Shown: positions 1-9,705, counted from the stretch's first letter. The stretch is DNA of 64,000 bases from Sporosarcina limicola (GCF_014873855.1 NZ_JADBEL010000015.1:1-64000), one strand, 5' to 3'. Notes: generated by a model from the letters alone, not told the origin. Translations and numbers: made by a program.

Positions 1-148
1 TCGCGGAGGACACCCTTGCCTTCTGCTAACAGTTCCTACTGCCAAGCCTGTAGTGGACTTTCACCACCTAGCGATTACCCATGCCGGGCACACAACAAAA
101 GAAAAGGACAACTCCATGAAGAGTCATCCCTTTCTTTCAATTCAAAAA

Positions 149-1237
149 TCATACAATTGCAGGATCAGGTACCTCGAATGTCCAACCGAACGGATCTTCC
201 AAATCGCCTTTCTGAATACCAGTAAGGGTTTCATATAACTTTTTAGAAAGTTCCCCTGTTTCTCCGCTATTGACAACCAGCTTTTCATCACTCCAGTTAA
301 ATTCTCCAATGGGTGAGATGACAGCCGCTGTTCCTGTTCCAAAAGCTTCTTCCAAAGTACCTTCCTGCTGAGCTGAACGAATTTCTTCCATGGAAATTTT
401 ACGTTCTGTCACTGGGACATTCCAATGATTTAACAATTGGATGATTGATTTTCTTGTGATTCCATCTAAAATACTTCCATTTAAAGCAGGTGTGATAACT
501 TCTCCATTAATTTTAAAGAAAACGTTCATGCTGCCGACTTCTTCAATGTATTTCCTTTCCACACCATCTAACCATAGAACTTGGGAATACCCTTTTCGAT
601 CCGCTATTTCTTGAGCGCGCAATCCAGATGCGTAGTTACCAGCCGTTTTCGCCATACCTGTACCACCTGCTACCGCACGTACATATTCGTTTTCCACAAG
701 AATCTTAACAGGGTGAATTCCTTCTTTATAATAGGAACCAACCGGAGAAAGGATGATAACGAATATATATTTCTTGGAAGGTGCTACACCTAGATACGGT
801 TCCGTCGCAATCATGAAAGGACGAATATAAAGTGATGTCCCCTCCGTCGCTGGAATCCATTCCCGATCTGTTATAATAAGCTGCTTCAGCGCATCGAGTG
901 CGTTTTCCACATCAAATTGAGGCATACAGAGCCGTTCACCCGACTGATTCATGCGACGCATATTTTCCTCTGGACGAAATAAGCGAACGCTTCCGTCTTT
1001 ATCCAAATATGCCTTCATGCCTTCAAACACAGTTTGGCCATAGTGAAAAATCGTAGCCGCTGGATCTAGCATTAGGGGTTCGTATGGAACGATTCGATGA
1101 TTGCTCCACCCTTCCCCTTCCAAATAATCGGCGAGGAACATATGGTCAGTAAATACTTTTCCGAATTCCAGTTGTTCAGCCAATGGTTTCTGTTTTTTTG
1201 ATTTGCTCAATTTGATTTCGATTGCTGGTTTTGTCAT
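149..1237 (-). CDS. ilvE: Branched-chain amino acid aminotransferase
   Basis: PLP enzyme that interconverts Leu/Ile/Val and their 2-oxo acids with 2-oxoglutarate/glutamate in the cytoplasm. The protein shows the fold-type IV pattern: YGQTVFEGMKAY near residue 66, IRPFMIATEP near 138, the presumed PLP lysine K197 in MAKTAGNYA, and EVGSMNVFF and FGTGTAAVISP further on, the last of these lining the cofactor phosphate. I place the start at the ATG at 1237, preceded by AAGGAG at 10 bases. An in-frame ATG 14 codons upstream (1279) lacks this context. The resulting 362 residues match the usual length of about 360. It stands alone, but the branched-chain amino acid importer lies 7 kb away on the same strand. 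Family is certain; which oxo acid it prefers is not visible. Confidence 0.95.
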   Translation of the reverse strand: MTKPAIEIKLSKSKKQKPLAEQLEFGKVFTDHMFLADYLEGEGWSNHRIVPYEPLMLDPAATIFHYGQTVFEGMKAYLDKDGSVRLFRPEENMRRMNQSGERLCMPQFDVENALDALKQLIITDREWIPATEGTSLYIRPFMIATEPYLGVAPSKKYIFVIILSPVGSYYKEGIHPVKILVENEYVRAVAGGTGMAKTAGNYASGLRAQEIADRKGYSQVLWLDGVERKYIEEVGSMNVFFKINGEVITPALNGSILDGITRKSIIQLLNHWNVPVTERKISMEEIRSAQQEGTLEEAFGTGTAAVISPIGEFNWSDEKLVVNSGETGELSKKLYETLTGIQKGDLEDPFGWTFEVPDPAIV

Positions 1238-1279
1238 GATGCGTTTTCTCCTTATGCTCATATTCCGATATGTCGGCAT

Positions 1280-1583
1280 GGCTGATTTTGAAAGTGAATT
1301 TACTAAAAAGGAATATCAATATAAGCGAAAAAAACGCTTACTAGATATTCCCTTTCATTATACAGGTGTACATGATAAAGAATCTTGATTCATATGTAAT
1401 TACGCAATACAATACTTCTCTCTCGTCACTCAAAAAATCATAACTTAGATTCTAATAATATTGATTATAACAACTTCTTTGATAATTATCTACATTAATT
1501 TTTACTTATCAGAAAAAACTAGCTGAACTCTTTGCACAATCGGCTGTTTTCATTATCTTCTCGATAAGAAGAACACCCACATA
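1280..1583. other. Intergenic region between corA and the aminotransferase
   Basis: No credible ORF. Seen from the minus strand, it runs from the corA stop to the aminotransferase start and holds the promoter region of the latter. The inverted repeat and -10-like box are listed separately. The rest is plain AT-rich sequence; I see no T-box (no conserved T-box sequence or specifier-type hairpin). Confidence 0.6.
1310..1362 (-). promoter_or_regulatory. Candidate promoter and inverted repeat upstream of ilvE
   Basis: On the minus strand a TATAAT (1357-1362) is followed at once by an imperfect inverted repeat: GGAATATC and TAAGCG on one side (1335-1351), a run of seven T, then CGCTTA and GATATTCC (1310-1327). 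The repeat would lie at the transcription start or early leader, so it could be an operator or a leader hairpin. No good -35 box is visible. The regulator is unknown. Confidence 0.4.
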
Positions 1584-2543
1584 TCACTTAAAAACACGGA
1601 GCCAGCCTTTGTATTTAAACCATAGCATCATCACAATCCCCGTTAAGAGCATGGCTCCAAGGACGATTGCATAACCGTACTTCCAATGAAGTTCAGGCAT
1701 ATAATCGAAATTCATCCCGTACACACCCACTATGAAAGTTAAGGGGATAAAGATGGATGAAATAATCGTCAATGTCATCATAATACTGTTCATCCGATTC
1801 GAATTAATTGATAATTGACTGTCCCTTATATCAGATGTTAATTCACGGTTCTCCTCAATGATTTCCCCCAGTCGAAGCAAGTGATCATAAATATCAGTGA
1901 AATAAGCATGTTCATGTGAAGTAAAACCTAACCGTTCCGAATAAAGCATCCGATATAAAAGTTCCCGCATCGGAAAAATCGTTCGCCGTAAACGCAAAAG
2001 ATTACTGCGGACTTCGAATACATAATCCATCGACAAATGGACAGTAGACAGAGACAGCTGTTCTTCGATTTCATTTAAATGGTCTTCAATTTTATAAAGG
2101 ACTGGGAAATAATGATCCACCACTTTATCAATGATTTCATAAGCCATAAACACCTGGCCACGTTCCCACTTTGTAGGATTCTGTATTATTTTATCCCGTG
2201 CGTCCGCCAGTTCAGGAATGTCCGTAAAATGAAACGTGACTACAAAGTTTTCGCCAAGGAACAAATTTAGTTCTTCGGCTGTTAATCCCTCATGTCGTAT
2301 GGAATGCAGCACAAAGAAAGCATAGGAATCATAGTAATCTAATTTTGGTCGTTGCAAACGATCTAGACAGTCTTCAATTGCAAGTGGATGAAAATTAAAA
2401 ACCGAATGCAGCATCGATTCTTCATTTTTAGTTGGCTGATCAAAATCTACCCAGTACCATTGTAATGAACGTTCGGAGATTTCAGCTAGTGGGAAATCAA
2501 AGATTATTTCGTTATCCTCTGTAAGCCCCATCGTCCGAATCAT
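1584..2543 (-). CDS. corA: CorA family magnesium/divalent cation transporter
   Basis: Pentameric inner-membrane channel for Mg2+ (some members Co2+/Ni2+ or Zn2+). The 319 residues follow the family plan: an acidic cytoplasmic N-terminal alpha/beta domain, a long helical stalk (about 130-250), then two C-terminal membrane segments. The hallmark YGMNFD follows the first segment (IISSIFIPLTFIVGVYGMNF, near residue 275), and the chain ends with a short basic tail. The ATG at 2543 has AAGAAGG upstream. Neighbours are not functionally linked. Ion specificity cannot be read from sequence. Confidence 0.93.
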   Translation of the reverse strand: MIRTMGLTEDNEIIFDFPLAEISERSLQWYWVDFDQPTKNEESMLHSVFNFHPLAIEDCLDRLQRPKLDYYDSYAFFVLHSIRHEGLTAEELNLFLGENFVVTFHFTDIPELADARDKIIQNPTKWERGQVFMAYEIIDKVVDHYFPVLYKIEDHLNEIEEQLSLSTVHLSMDYVFEVRSNLLRLRRTIFPMRELLYRMLYSERLGFTSHEHAYFTDIYDHLLRLGEIIEENRELTSDIRDSQLSINSNRMNSIMMTLTIISSIFIPLTFIVGVYGMNFDYMPELHWKYGYAIVLGAMLLTGIVMMLWFKYKGWLRVFK

Positions 2544-2649
2544 TGTTCAACCTTCTTTCTTTTTCGCTATCAGTGGAGAATTGCACAATTACTTGAAATC
2601 CTACATGCACCCGTTGCCAATGTCCACAAAGTTGCATTTCATCAGTGAA

Positions 2650-2679
2650 TTGCGCGAGTGCCTATGGCGCTCGCGCAAT
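2650..2679. repeat. GC-rich hairpin after the FtsX-type permease gene
   Basis: TTGCGCGAG, an 11-base loop, then CTCGCGCAA: a perfect 9-bp stem just beyond the permease stop codon (2699, minus strand). There is no clear U-run on either side, so it may act as an mRNA 3' stabiliser or a weak terminator. It could also be a dispersed repeat. Confidence 0.5.
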
Positions 2680-2698
2680 GACTTTTCCCCCTATTCAA

Positions 2699-5095
2699 TT
2701 ACTCAACCACAAGTATACGGGGTGAAGTTTTGGCGATAATTCTTGAAGACAACCAGGAACCAAAACCTGCTGAAACGATACTTATACACGCCATTGGTAG
2801 GATGCCACCCCAATTGAAAAGCAGAGGTAGTTCAACAATCCCATAACTAGATAGGACTGATTCCATAACAATTGGCAATATCGAGGTGCCAACAACTATT
2901 CCGAGCAAGGCACCGATTGTAGACAGAACGACAACACCCGAAGTCACACATTGTCTTATCTTAATCGAAGTCATTCCTACAGACTTATAAATGCCGTACG
3001 TTTTACTTTCTTTTCGGATGTTCATCCGGCACGTGCTGTAGATAATGATAAATGTAACCAGCACAAACATCAATCCCATGATACTCATTGGCACGATTAA
3101 AATGGATACGGCTTCTTTAAATACTGAATCGATTAACGTCTGCTTAGCCAATGCATTTACTGAATTTTTATATTTGGCATTCAATTCAGCTGCAATGTCG
3201 TCCGAATCCGCCGTGTTTTTAAGCATAATATACCCAAGAAACGTGGCATAGTAGTCAGGCTTATATACCTTTACTACATCGACTGTAATTCTTGCTGAAT
3301 TAGACATTTCTCGGATTGTTTGGTAGATACCCGTAACGGTAAGCGTATGCTTGTTCCCATCTATATATACTTCCGTTACGTCTCCTATATCTTTGTTAAG
3401 ATGCTTTGCAACGTTGATGCCTAATGCGATTTCATTTTTATTTTTAGGGTTATTACCTTTTAATGTAGCAAATCCCAACTCATCATAGTTCCCATCCATG
3501 ATGTCGAGTGAAACACTTTTTGACCCAGTCGTTTGACCTTCAGATGGAAATATACCACTTAACTCATCCCCCATCCAACCGATTGTTTCAACTCGTTCAT
3601 CTACCAACATTTCTTTTTCAAAGTCGCCCCTGGAAAAAGCCGCCTTATTAAATACAACGACCGATATGTCAGAAGAATCGTACCCCCATAATGGCATTGT
3701 TTTTTCAATGGAAACGATACTGTTCAATAAAACAAATCCGAAAACAAGCACGGCCGATGTAACGGTGGCTAACACCATTATTAAAAGGGAACCTTTCCTA
3801 TTTTTCAATAAGTTTCTTAGCCCAATGACAAATGCTACTGGATAGGACGCAAATCCAAATTTATTTACCCCTGAAGAACCCAAACGCTTTGTCATTTTAC
3901 TGTTTTCCACTTCAGACATTCCATATCGAATCGCTTGTGCAGGTTCTATTGACCGAGTCTTATTGGAATAAATCAATACACAAAGGAAAACAAGGAGAAA
4001 AACAAACACTCCTACGACCAATGAAATCATCCCACCATGTATACTTGAGGTTGTACTTTCCATTTCCAAGTTAGAAAGTGAACTTTCTACGATAAGTTTT
4101 GATGAAAAATGACTGAGTAATAACCCGGGAATGATCGAAATTATAGCAAGGAAAGAATAGTGACTGACATATGTCAAGATTATTTTATTTGCTGATAAAC
4201 CTAAAGATTTTAATACACCAATTGTTTTATAGTTCGACAAAATAGCGTCAGAAATCGTAAATCCAATCGTGATTAAGGCGATAGACATCATAACGACTCC
4301 GAGAAAACTCATCGCAAATGCGATAACTTTGTTTATAATTAGATAGAACGCAGAAATAGTCTCGAACTCATCTTTCGATTCAAGAAAAGGCGTACCAAGA
4401 AAATTTTCAAAACGATCCCAATGATATGCGTTTTGACTATAATCGTTAAATCTAAGCCCCATCATATACATATCGCTCACTTGCATTGAACTTAGCTTTT
4501 CTTGATAATCTTCAGTATTCATCCAGATTCGTATACCATTTGAAAAAGGTGCGCCATAGGGAACATCAATTACAATGGCTGATACTTCTAACTCAAACTT
4601 TTCTAAACCCGTTGTAAATCCAAGATGGTCACCTAAGGACATACCATGCGCATACGCTAAAGCAGTTGATATCCATATTGTGCCGGTTGCAGGATTTGAA
4701 CGTACATCCCCTTTCACGAACGTAGGTTCATCAACACCAAAAGGTAGCTCTGGTGTATTCATCATATATAAATATAAATTTGGAATTTCTTGCCCTTCAT
4801 ACATGACCGTCGTTAAGTTCTTAAACGGCAATAACTTCGATGTGGCAACCCCATCCTGCTTGCTCCACCAGTCATTTACCATCCGAGGATCATGCAATTT
4901 ATTCGTAAACTTCAAAATCTGGTGCGAACCATTTGTTTTTTCATGAATAGCCGTAAATAAATTCCCTGTAGTTAAAATAACATTAACCGACGTTGCAAGT
5001 AGTAATGTGGCTAACAAGATAAGTAAGGCGGTTAATCCGTTTTGAATCTTTTTTTCCCTTAAATTAGCTACACAAAGTGTCCAAACTGCATTCAT
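2699..5095 (-). CDS. ABC exporter permease, double FtsX/MacB-like
   Basis: Membrane subunit of an ABC exporter of the FtsX/LolE/MacB type, which commonly handles antimicrobial peptides, lipoproteins or envelope signals. The 798 residues show one N-terminal membrane helix (about 17-38), a large extracytoplasmic domain (about 40-260) and a three-helix FtsX block (about 265-400). Helices near 435-460 open a second half, with another extracytoplasmic domain and a final three-helix FtsX block (about 660-790). The start ATG has AAAGGAG at 8 bases and lies 5 bases after the ATPase stop, so the two are translationally linked. The unit is regulator-kinase-ATPase-permease, but the plan differs from BceB, which has a single large extracellular loop. 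The substrate is unknown. Confidence 0.88.
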   Translation of the reverse strand: MNAVWTLCVANLREKKIQNGLTALLILLATLLLATSVNVILTTGNLFTAIHEKTNGSHQILKFTNKLHDPRMVNDWWSKQDGVATSKLLPFKNLTTVMYEGQEIPNLYLYMMNTPELPFGVDEPTFVKGDVRSNPATGTIWISTALAYAHGMSLGDHLGFTTGLEKFELEVSAIVIDVPYGAPFSNGIRIWMNTEDYQEKLSSMQVSDMYMMGLRFNDYSQNAYHWDRFENFLGTPFLESKDEFETISAFYLIINKVIAFAMSFLGVVMMSIALITIGFTISDAILSNYKTIGVLKSLGLSANKIILTYVSHYSFLAIISIIPGLLLSHFSSKLIVESSLSNLEMESTTSSIHGGMISLVVGVFVFLLVFLCVLIYSNKTRSIEPAQAIRYGMSEVENSKMTKRLGSSGVNKFGFASYPVAFVIGLRNLLKNRKGSLLIMVLATVTSAVLVFGFVLLNSIVSIEKTMPLWGYDSSDISVVVFNKAAFSRGDFEKEMLVDERVETIGWMGDELSGIFPSEGQTTGSKSVSLDIMDGNYDELGFATLKGNNPKNKNEIALGINVAKHLNKDIGDVTEVYIDGNKHTLTVTGIYQTIREMSNSARITVDVVKVYKPDYYATFLGYIMLKNTADSDDIAAELNAKYKNSVNALAKQTLIDSVFKEAVSILIVPMSIMGLMFVLVTFIIIYSTCRMNIRKESKTYGIYKSVGMTSIKIRQCVTSGVVVLSTIGALLGIVVGTSILPIVMESVLSSYGIVELPLLFNWGGILPMACISIVSAGFGSWLSSRIIAKTSPRILVVE

Positions 5096-5100
5096 AGTGC

Positions 5101-5859
5101 TTACTCCTTTCCAGAAACGTATGAAAAGATCACGTTTTCTCTGTCCTGGATTGTAGTAGCATCATATTTTTCAAATTCCAGCACTCCACCAATTTTTCCA
5201 TCCCGAATATAGATAAGACGATCCGCCCTACAAGCGGCCTTTATATCATGGGTTACCATCACGATTGATTGCCGTTTACGGTTCATTTCCGTTAAAATAT
5301 CCAAAACTGCAACACCTTGATCATAATTTAAACTGCCCGTTGGTTCATCTGCAAATAGGATGTCTGGCGAATTAATGAGTGCTCTAGCGATGGCTGCTCT
5401 TTGTTGCTGGCCACCCGACGTTTGGGAGGGTAACCGATTTTGCTGTTCCTCAATACTCATCGCATTCATCAGCGAAAGTGCCTTTTTCTTGACCTCCTTT
5501 TTAGGGTGACCCGCTATATAACTAGGCAGAGAAATATTTTCAATTAATGTAAGATCAGGTACCAAATTTATGCTTTGATAAATATAACCGATTTTTTTAG
5601 CCCTGAAATCCGCAATCTCCTTTTCATTGTATGTGTCTATTCGCTGATCTTGAAAGTACACCTCTCCTGCCGTTATGCTATCAAGTCCACTCAAAAGATA
5701 AAGAAGCGTTGACTTCCCTGAACCTGAATTCCCCATAATTACAGTGAAATCTCCATCGTAAATGTCCAAGTCAATGTTTCGAATTGCATGAAATTGCTCA
5801 CTTCCTGTTGAATATGTTTTGCAAAGATTTGTTGCATGTATAATAGCTTTTTTCAACAA
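5101..5859 (-). CDS. ABC exporter ATP-binding protein (MacB/LolD type)
   Basis: Energises the adjacent FtsX-type permease. The 252 residues contain a Walker A GNSGSGKST near residue 43, a Q-loop in IYQSINLVPDL, the signature TSGGQQQR near 148, Walker B ILFADEPTG and the switch histidine in VMVTHD. Spacing to the permease is 5 bases. The only plausible start is a TTG at 5859 with AAGGGAG upstream; the next codon is also TTG, and later ATGs would remove the Walker A region. The gene follows the kinase gene by 93 bases. Function as part of an exporter is secure, the cargo is not. Confidence 0.92.
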   Translation of the reverse strand: MLKKAIIHATNLCKTYSTGSEQFHAIRNIDLDIYDGDFTVIMGNSGSGKSTLLYLLSGLDSITAGEVYFQDQRIDTYNEKEIADFRAKKIGYIYQSINLVPDLTLIENISLPSYIAGHPKKEVKKKALSLMNAMSIEEQQNRLPSQTSGGQQQRAAIARALINSPDILFADEPTGSLNYDQGVAVLDILTEMNRKRQSIVMVTHDIKAACRADRLIYIRDGKIGGVLEFEKYDATTIQDRENVIFSYVSGKE

Positions 5860-5952
5860 AACTGCACACTCCCTTTTGTTCTAACTCTCATTGTAGCGTG
5901 CAATTATTTAAAAATACTTATCAAGTTATTAATGAATTATTACAAAGGAAAT

Positions 5953-7362
5953 TCAGCATAAAGGAATCGTAAAATAAAAAACAGTGCCTTCCCCTTTTGT
6001 GCTCTTAAAAGAAATTGACCCATGATGTGCTTCAATAATATGTTTACAAATTGAAAGCCCCAAACCATTACCTTCATTTTTTGCGTTAACTTGCCCTTTA
6101 AAATAACGGCCGAATATAAAAGGCATGTCTTGCGGGAGTATTCCCTCCCCTGTATCCGCTATTGTAATTTTTAACTGCTCCAACTCTTGCTCGATTTGAA
6201 TGCGAATAGAATCCCCAGGGGACGTATGTTTTAACGCATTTGTTATGAGGTTAGAAATAACTTGCTCCAATCTATTTGCATCGACATCTATAAGCACATC
6301 TGGAATTTCTCGTGGCTCTATAAATGACACCCCCGCTGTACGAACGTAATGGCCCATCGGTTTAATCATCTGTAGAAGCATGCTTTTACTGTACTGCTCG
6401 ATAGGATTTACCGATATCTGCCCTAATTCTTGAAGTGCATGCAGCAATAAATCTTCCACAAGTCTCGTCATTTTGTTCGTATTCGTTCGCATCACCTCAA
6501 TATATTCCATAACAGATTCCATGTCTGGACAGACGCCATCGCTTATTGCATCGATGTATGCTTTCACTGTCGTCAAAGGGGTTTTTATTTCGTGGGAAAT
6601 AGTTGTAATCAGTTCCTTTTGGGCTTTCTCTTGTGCATCTCTTCGCTTGCTATGATGCATAATTTCAATCCGCATTTGGTCGAACACTGCATACACTTCG
6701 CCCATCTCGTCTGTCCGTCCATATTCCGCCTTTTGCTCATAATCCCCTTTTAAAATCGCCTCTGAATAGTACGATAATTTTTGAATGGGCTGGATTATAT
6801 CCTTCTTCATTTTCTTTTTCAGAATAAAAAGTAAACCGACGAGAAAAAGTAAAAAGGTACTCATCAACAAAAGTGGAATAAGAGGAAGTGCATATGTATT
6901 CTCCATACCTACTGCCCTTTTTGGCAATAAAAAAATAGCGTTCCCCATTTGAATATGTGTTTGGTCATCAACAATTGGGAAAGTAATCTTGAAGAAATCT
7001 TTTTCAACTTTTGCAGTATACAAATCATAATGTAGCGACGTTTTCACATCGACTTTTTGAATCGTTTTATCAGCTGAGGAGTTAAATAATACATTGCCAT
7101 CCAATTGGGTTACAAGCAAGCTCATATCGTTCTTATCACATATCGCCTGAAGAGCAATAGGATCGATTTCATCATGATATTGCTCAAGATATACCATACT
7201 GTCACTTACAAGTAAGCGGGCTGGATTTATCACATATGCAGGCTTAGCTTCATTGTCATTTAGGATATGATCGGCAAACAAGTACACAACACATCCCAAA
7301 AACAGCAACAGACATACTGAAACCGCTGCAAACCATTTTTTCATCCAGTCATTCAAAGTCAT
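5953..7362 (-). CDS. Sensor histidine kinase
   Basis: Membrane sensor of 469 residues that should phosphorylate the upstream-encoded regulator. Order: membrane helix 10-30, extracytoplasmic sensor of about 130 residues, helix 160-181, HAMP (about 185-235), HisKA with phospho-acceptor H257 in SHEIKTPL, then a HATPase domain with N-box NLITNALKHT, DTGEGI and GNGLGLSICKHI. The large sensor domain separates it from the intramembrane-sensing BceS kinases usually paired with peptide-exporting ABC transporters. It starts at an ATG with AGGAG at 7 bases, 20 bases after the regulator stop. The ligand is unknown; the genetic link suggests it controls the exporter that follows. Confidence 0.92.
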   Translation of the reverse strand: MTLNDWMKKWFAAVSVCLLLFLGCVVYLFADHILNDNEAKPAYVINPARLLVSDSMVYLEQYHDEIDPIALQAICDKNDMSLLVTQLDGNVLFNSSADKTIQKVDVKTSLHYDLYTAKVEKDFFKITFPIVDDQTHIQMGNAIFLLPKRAVGMENTYALPLIPLLLMSTFLLFLVGLLFILKKKMKKDIIQPIQKLSYYSEAILKGDYEQKAEYGRTDEMGEVYAVFDQMRIEIMHHSKRRDAQEKAQKELITTISHEIKTPLTTVKAYIDAISDGVCPDMESVMEYIEVMRTNTNKMTRLVEDLLLHALQELGQISVNPIEQYSKSMLLQMIKPMGHYVRTAGVSFIEPREIPDVLIDVDANRLEQVISNLITNALKHTSPGDSIRIQIEQELEQLKITIADTGEGILPQDMPFIFGRYFKGQVNAKNEGNGLGLSICKHIIEAHHGSISFKSTKGEGTVFYFTIPLC

Positions 7363-7382
7363 CGCGTTCTCCTATCCCGAAC

Positions 7383-8081
7383 TTAATCTAGGCTCAGTTT
7401 ATAGCCAACGCCCCAAACCGTTTTAATGTATCTCGGGTTTGAAGGATCGACCTCAAATTTCTCTCGTATTCTCCGAATATAAACAGTGATGGTATTTTCA
7501 TCGCCATACGCTCCGTATCCCCATACTGCATCCAACAACTGACTTTTCGAAAAAACTTGATTCTTATTTTCGGACAAAAAATAGAGGAGTTCGAATTCCT
7601 TGGAAGATAGTGCAATCTCGTTGCCGCCTACCGTTACACGGTACGCTTTTTTATCAATGACGATATTTCCAAAGTGCAAAACATCCTCTTTCCTTTGTGT
7701 ACCACCAGTTCCCTTATAGCGACGTAGATGGGCATTTATTCTGGCGACTAACTCACTTAATGAGAAGGGTTTCGTCATATAATCGTCCGCACCAAACCCA
7801 AGTCCAAGAACTTTATCCGTATCACTCGTCCTCGCACTTAAAATAAGGAGTGGTGTATTAACTTTTTCTCTGATTTTGCGACAGAGTTCAATCCCATCCA
7901 CATCCGGAAGCATAAGGTCTAGAATAATAAAATCTAAATCGATACTATCAATAAAGTGCAAACCATCTTTCCCGTTTTCCGCTATCACAAGCTCATAGCC
8001 ATTTTTGCTAAGATAATCCTTTACAATACGTGAAATGTCTTTTTCATCTTCAATCATAAGTATTTTCTTTTGTGGATTCAT
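7383..8081 (-). CDS. OmpR-family response regulator
   Basis: Receiver plus winged-helix regulator of 232 residues. Acidic pocket E11/D12, phospho-acceptor D55 in IILDLMLPD, the conserved lysine in DDYMTKPF, and a C-terminal OmpR-type DNA-binding domain ending in TVWGVGYKL are all present. The start ATG has GGAGGG at 6 bases. It is first in a minus-strand unit with the kinase, ABC ATPase and permease, so it most likely activates that exporter. No operator repeat stands out in the 80 bases upstream. Confidence 0.93.
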   Translation of the reverse strand: MNPQKKILMIEDEKDISRIVKDYLSKNGYELVIAENGKDGLHFIDSIDLDFIILDLMLPDVDGIELCRKIREKVNTPLLILSARTSDTDKVLGLGFGADDYMTKPFSLSELVARINAHLRRYKGTGGTQRKEDVLHFGNIVIDKKAYRVTVGGNEIALSSKEFELLYFLSENKNQVFSKSQLLDAVWGYGAYGDENTITVYIRRIREKFEVDPSNPRYIKTVWGVGYKLSLD

Positions 8082-8166
8082 TCATTACCCTCCAATACGT
8101 GCAGAATTTCTAAGTTTTACTAATTGTATACGGACTTTTTCGTTTCGACAATTATTTCCTTCATTC

Positions 8167-8200
8167 AAAAAGGGCTGCCACATAAGTGAACAGCCCTTTT
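8167..8200 (-). terminator. Rho-independent terminator of the liv operon
   Basis: On the minus strand AAAAGGGCTG, a 13-base loop and CAGCCCTTTTT lie just after the livF stop (8217). Strong stem with U-run. Confidence 0.85.
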
Positions 8201-8216
8201 CCTACTATAGAAATAA

Positions 8217-8933
8217 TCAATGGCCACCTAAATAAGCTAATTTAACCTCTTCACTCGCTTGCAATTCTTCAGCAGTACCTGAAATGATCACCCGACCCGT
8301 TTCAATAACGTACGCACGGTCAGCAATCGATAACGCCATATTCGCATTTTGTTCAACTAAGAGAATAGTTGTGCCTTCCTTATTGATATCTTTAATGACC
8401 TGAAAAATTGTTTTCACCATCAACGGCGCAAGTCCCATCGATGGTTCATCGAGTAATAGCAGCCTTGGTTTCGCCATCATCGCTCTACCCATTGCTAACA
8501 TCTGCTGCTCTCCACCAGACAATGTCCCTGACAGCTGCTTACGTCGTTCAAGCAAGCGAGGAAACGTTGCATACACTTTTTCAAAATCTTGTTTAATGCC
8601 CTGTGAATCTTTTCTTAAAAAAGCACCTAATTCGATATTTTCTTCAACTGTCATATTCGCAAACACACGCCGTCCTTCAGGCACATGAGAAATCCCTGCT
8701 TTAACAATCGATTGAGCAGCACTTCCTGCGATTGACTTACCTAAATAGTCTATTGTTCCTTCTTTCGGTTTAAGCAATCCGGACAACGTTTTAAGCAATG
8801 TACTTTTCCCTGCTCCATTCGCACCGATTAACGTCACAACTTCTCCTTCATTCACTTCTAGCGAAACCCCTTTTAAGGCATGAATGGCGCCATAGTAAAC
8901 GTTTAAGTTATCAACTTTAAGCATGCTCATCAT
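8217..8933 (-). CDS. livF: Branched-chain amino acid ABC transporter ATPase LivF
   Basis: Second ATPase of the Leu/Ile/Val importer. The 238 residues carry Walker A GANGAGKST, the LivF-typical ISHVPEGRRVFANMTVEEN, the signature LSGGEQQ, Walker B LLLLDEPSMGLAP and the switch histidine position occupied as in LLVEQN. It overlaps livG by 17 bases. The start could be any of three closely spaced ATGs; the second lies best from AGGAGG. It is last in the operon and followed by a terminator. Confidence 0.95.
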   Translation of the reverse strand: MMSMLKVDNLNVYYGAIHALKGVSLEVNEGEVVTLIGANGAGKSTLLKTLSGLLKPKEGTIDYLGKSIAGSAAQSIVKAGISHVPEGRRVFANMTVEENIELGAFLRKDSQGIKQDFEKVYATFPRLLERRKQLSGTLSGGEQQMLAMGRAMMAKPRLLLLDEPSMGLAPLMVKTIFQVIKDINKEGTTILLVEQNANMALSIADRAYVIETGRVIISGTAEELQASEEVKLAYLGGH

Positions 8934-9705
8934 GGACCTCCTCTCCCAAATAAGCCTCTATCACTTTTGGGTTATTACGAATTTCTTCCGGAGTTCCTTC
9001 AGCTAATAACACACCATGATCCAATACATAAATACGTTCACAAATACCCATCACGAGATTCATATCATGTTCAATCAGCAAAATCGACAGGTTGAATTCT
9101 TTCCTTACAAAGGCGATTAGCTCCATAAGGTCTTTCGTTTCTTGCGGATTCATCCCTGCGGCTGGTTCGTCAAGCAGTAATAATCGGGGAGCGGCTGCCA
9201 GCGCTCGCGCAATTTCCAGACGTCTCTGCTTACCATACGGCAGGTTTTTGGCATCCTCATCTTTATACTTATCCAACTCGAATATTTTTAAAAACTCCAT
9301 CGCTTTCTTTTCCATTTCTTTTTCTCCAGAAAAGTGGGATGGCAGTCGAAGTATAGAGCTTAACACCGAGTGTTTTGCCAATGAATGATAGGCCACTTTG
9401 ACATTATCAATAACGGATAATTCATTGAAAAGGCGGATGTTCTGAAACGTACGGCTGATTCCCCTTTGCGTAACTTTAAAAGGGGGTAAGCCATTGATCC
9501 GTTTCCCGTCAAATAAAATTTCACCTTCTGTCGGCGCATAAACACCCGTCAGTAAGTTGAAACTTGTTGTCTTGCCAGCCCCGTTCGGACCAATCAACCC
9601 GATAAGTTCCCCCTGGTTTATTTTCAAGTTGAAATTTGAAACGGCTTTGAGTCCGCCAAATTGAATCCCAACCCCTTTAACTTGTAACAAAGGATCATTT
9701 ACCAT
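8917..9705 (-). CDS. livG: Branched-chain amino acid ABC transporter ATPase LivG
   Basis: First ATPase of the importer, 262 residues. Walker A GPNGAGKTT, the LivG-type RTFQNIRLFNELSV, signature region NLPYGKQRRLEIARAL, Walker B LLLLDEPAAGMNP and LLIEHDMNLV are in order. The signature LPYGKQ variant is normal for LivG. The start has AAAGGAG at 9 bases and overlaps the end of livM by 11 bases, which shows tight coupling. Confidence 0.95.
   Translation of the reverse strand: MVNDPLLQVKGVGIQFGGLKAVSNFNLKINQGELIGLIGPNGAGKTTSFNLLTGVYAPTEGEILFDGKRINGLPPFKVTQRGISRTFQNIRLFNELSVIDNVKVAYHSLAKHSVLSSILRLPSHFSGEKEMEKKAMEFLKIFELDKYKDEDAKNLPYGKQRRLEIARALAAAPRLLLLDEPAAGMNPQETKDLMELIAFVRKEFNLSILLIEHDMNLVMGICERIYVLDHGVLLAEGTPEEIRNNPKVIEAYLGEEVHDEHA

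Noticed and set aside
1-148. Short ORFs and a text containing GGACTTTCACCACCTAGCG-like sequence at the left edge
   Set aside because: No ribosome site and no recognisable protein. It resembles dispersed noncoding sequence seen near mobile elements, but the window starts here and nothing can be bounded.
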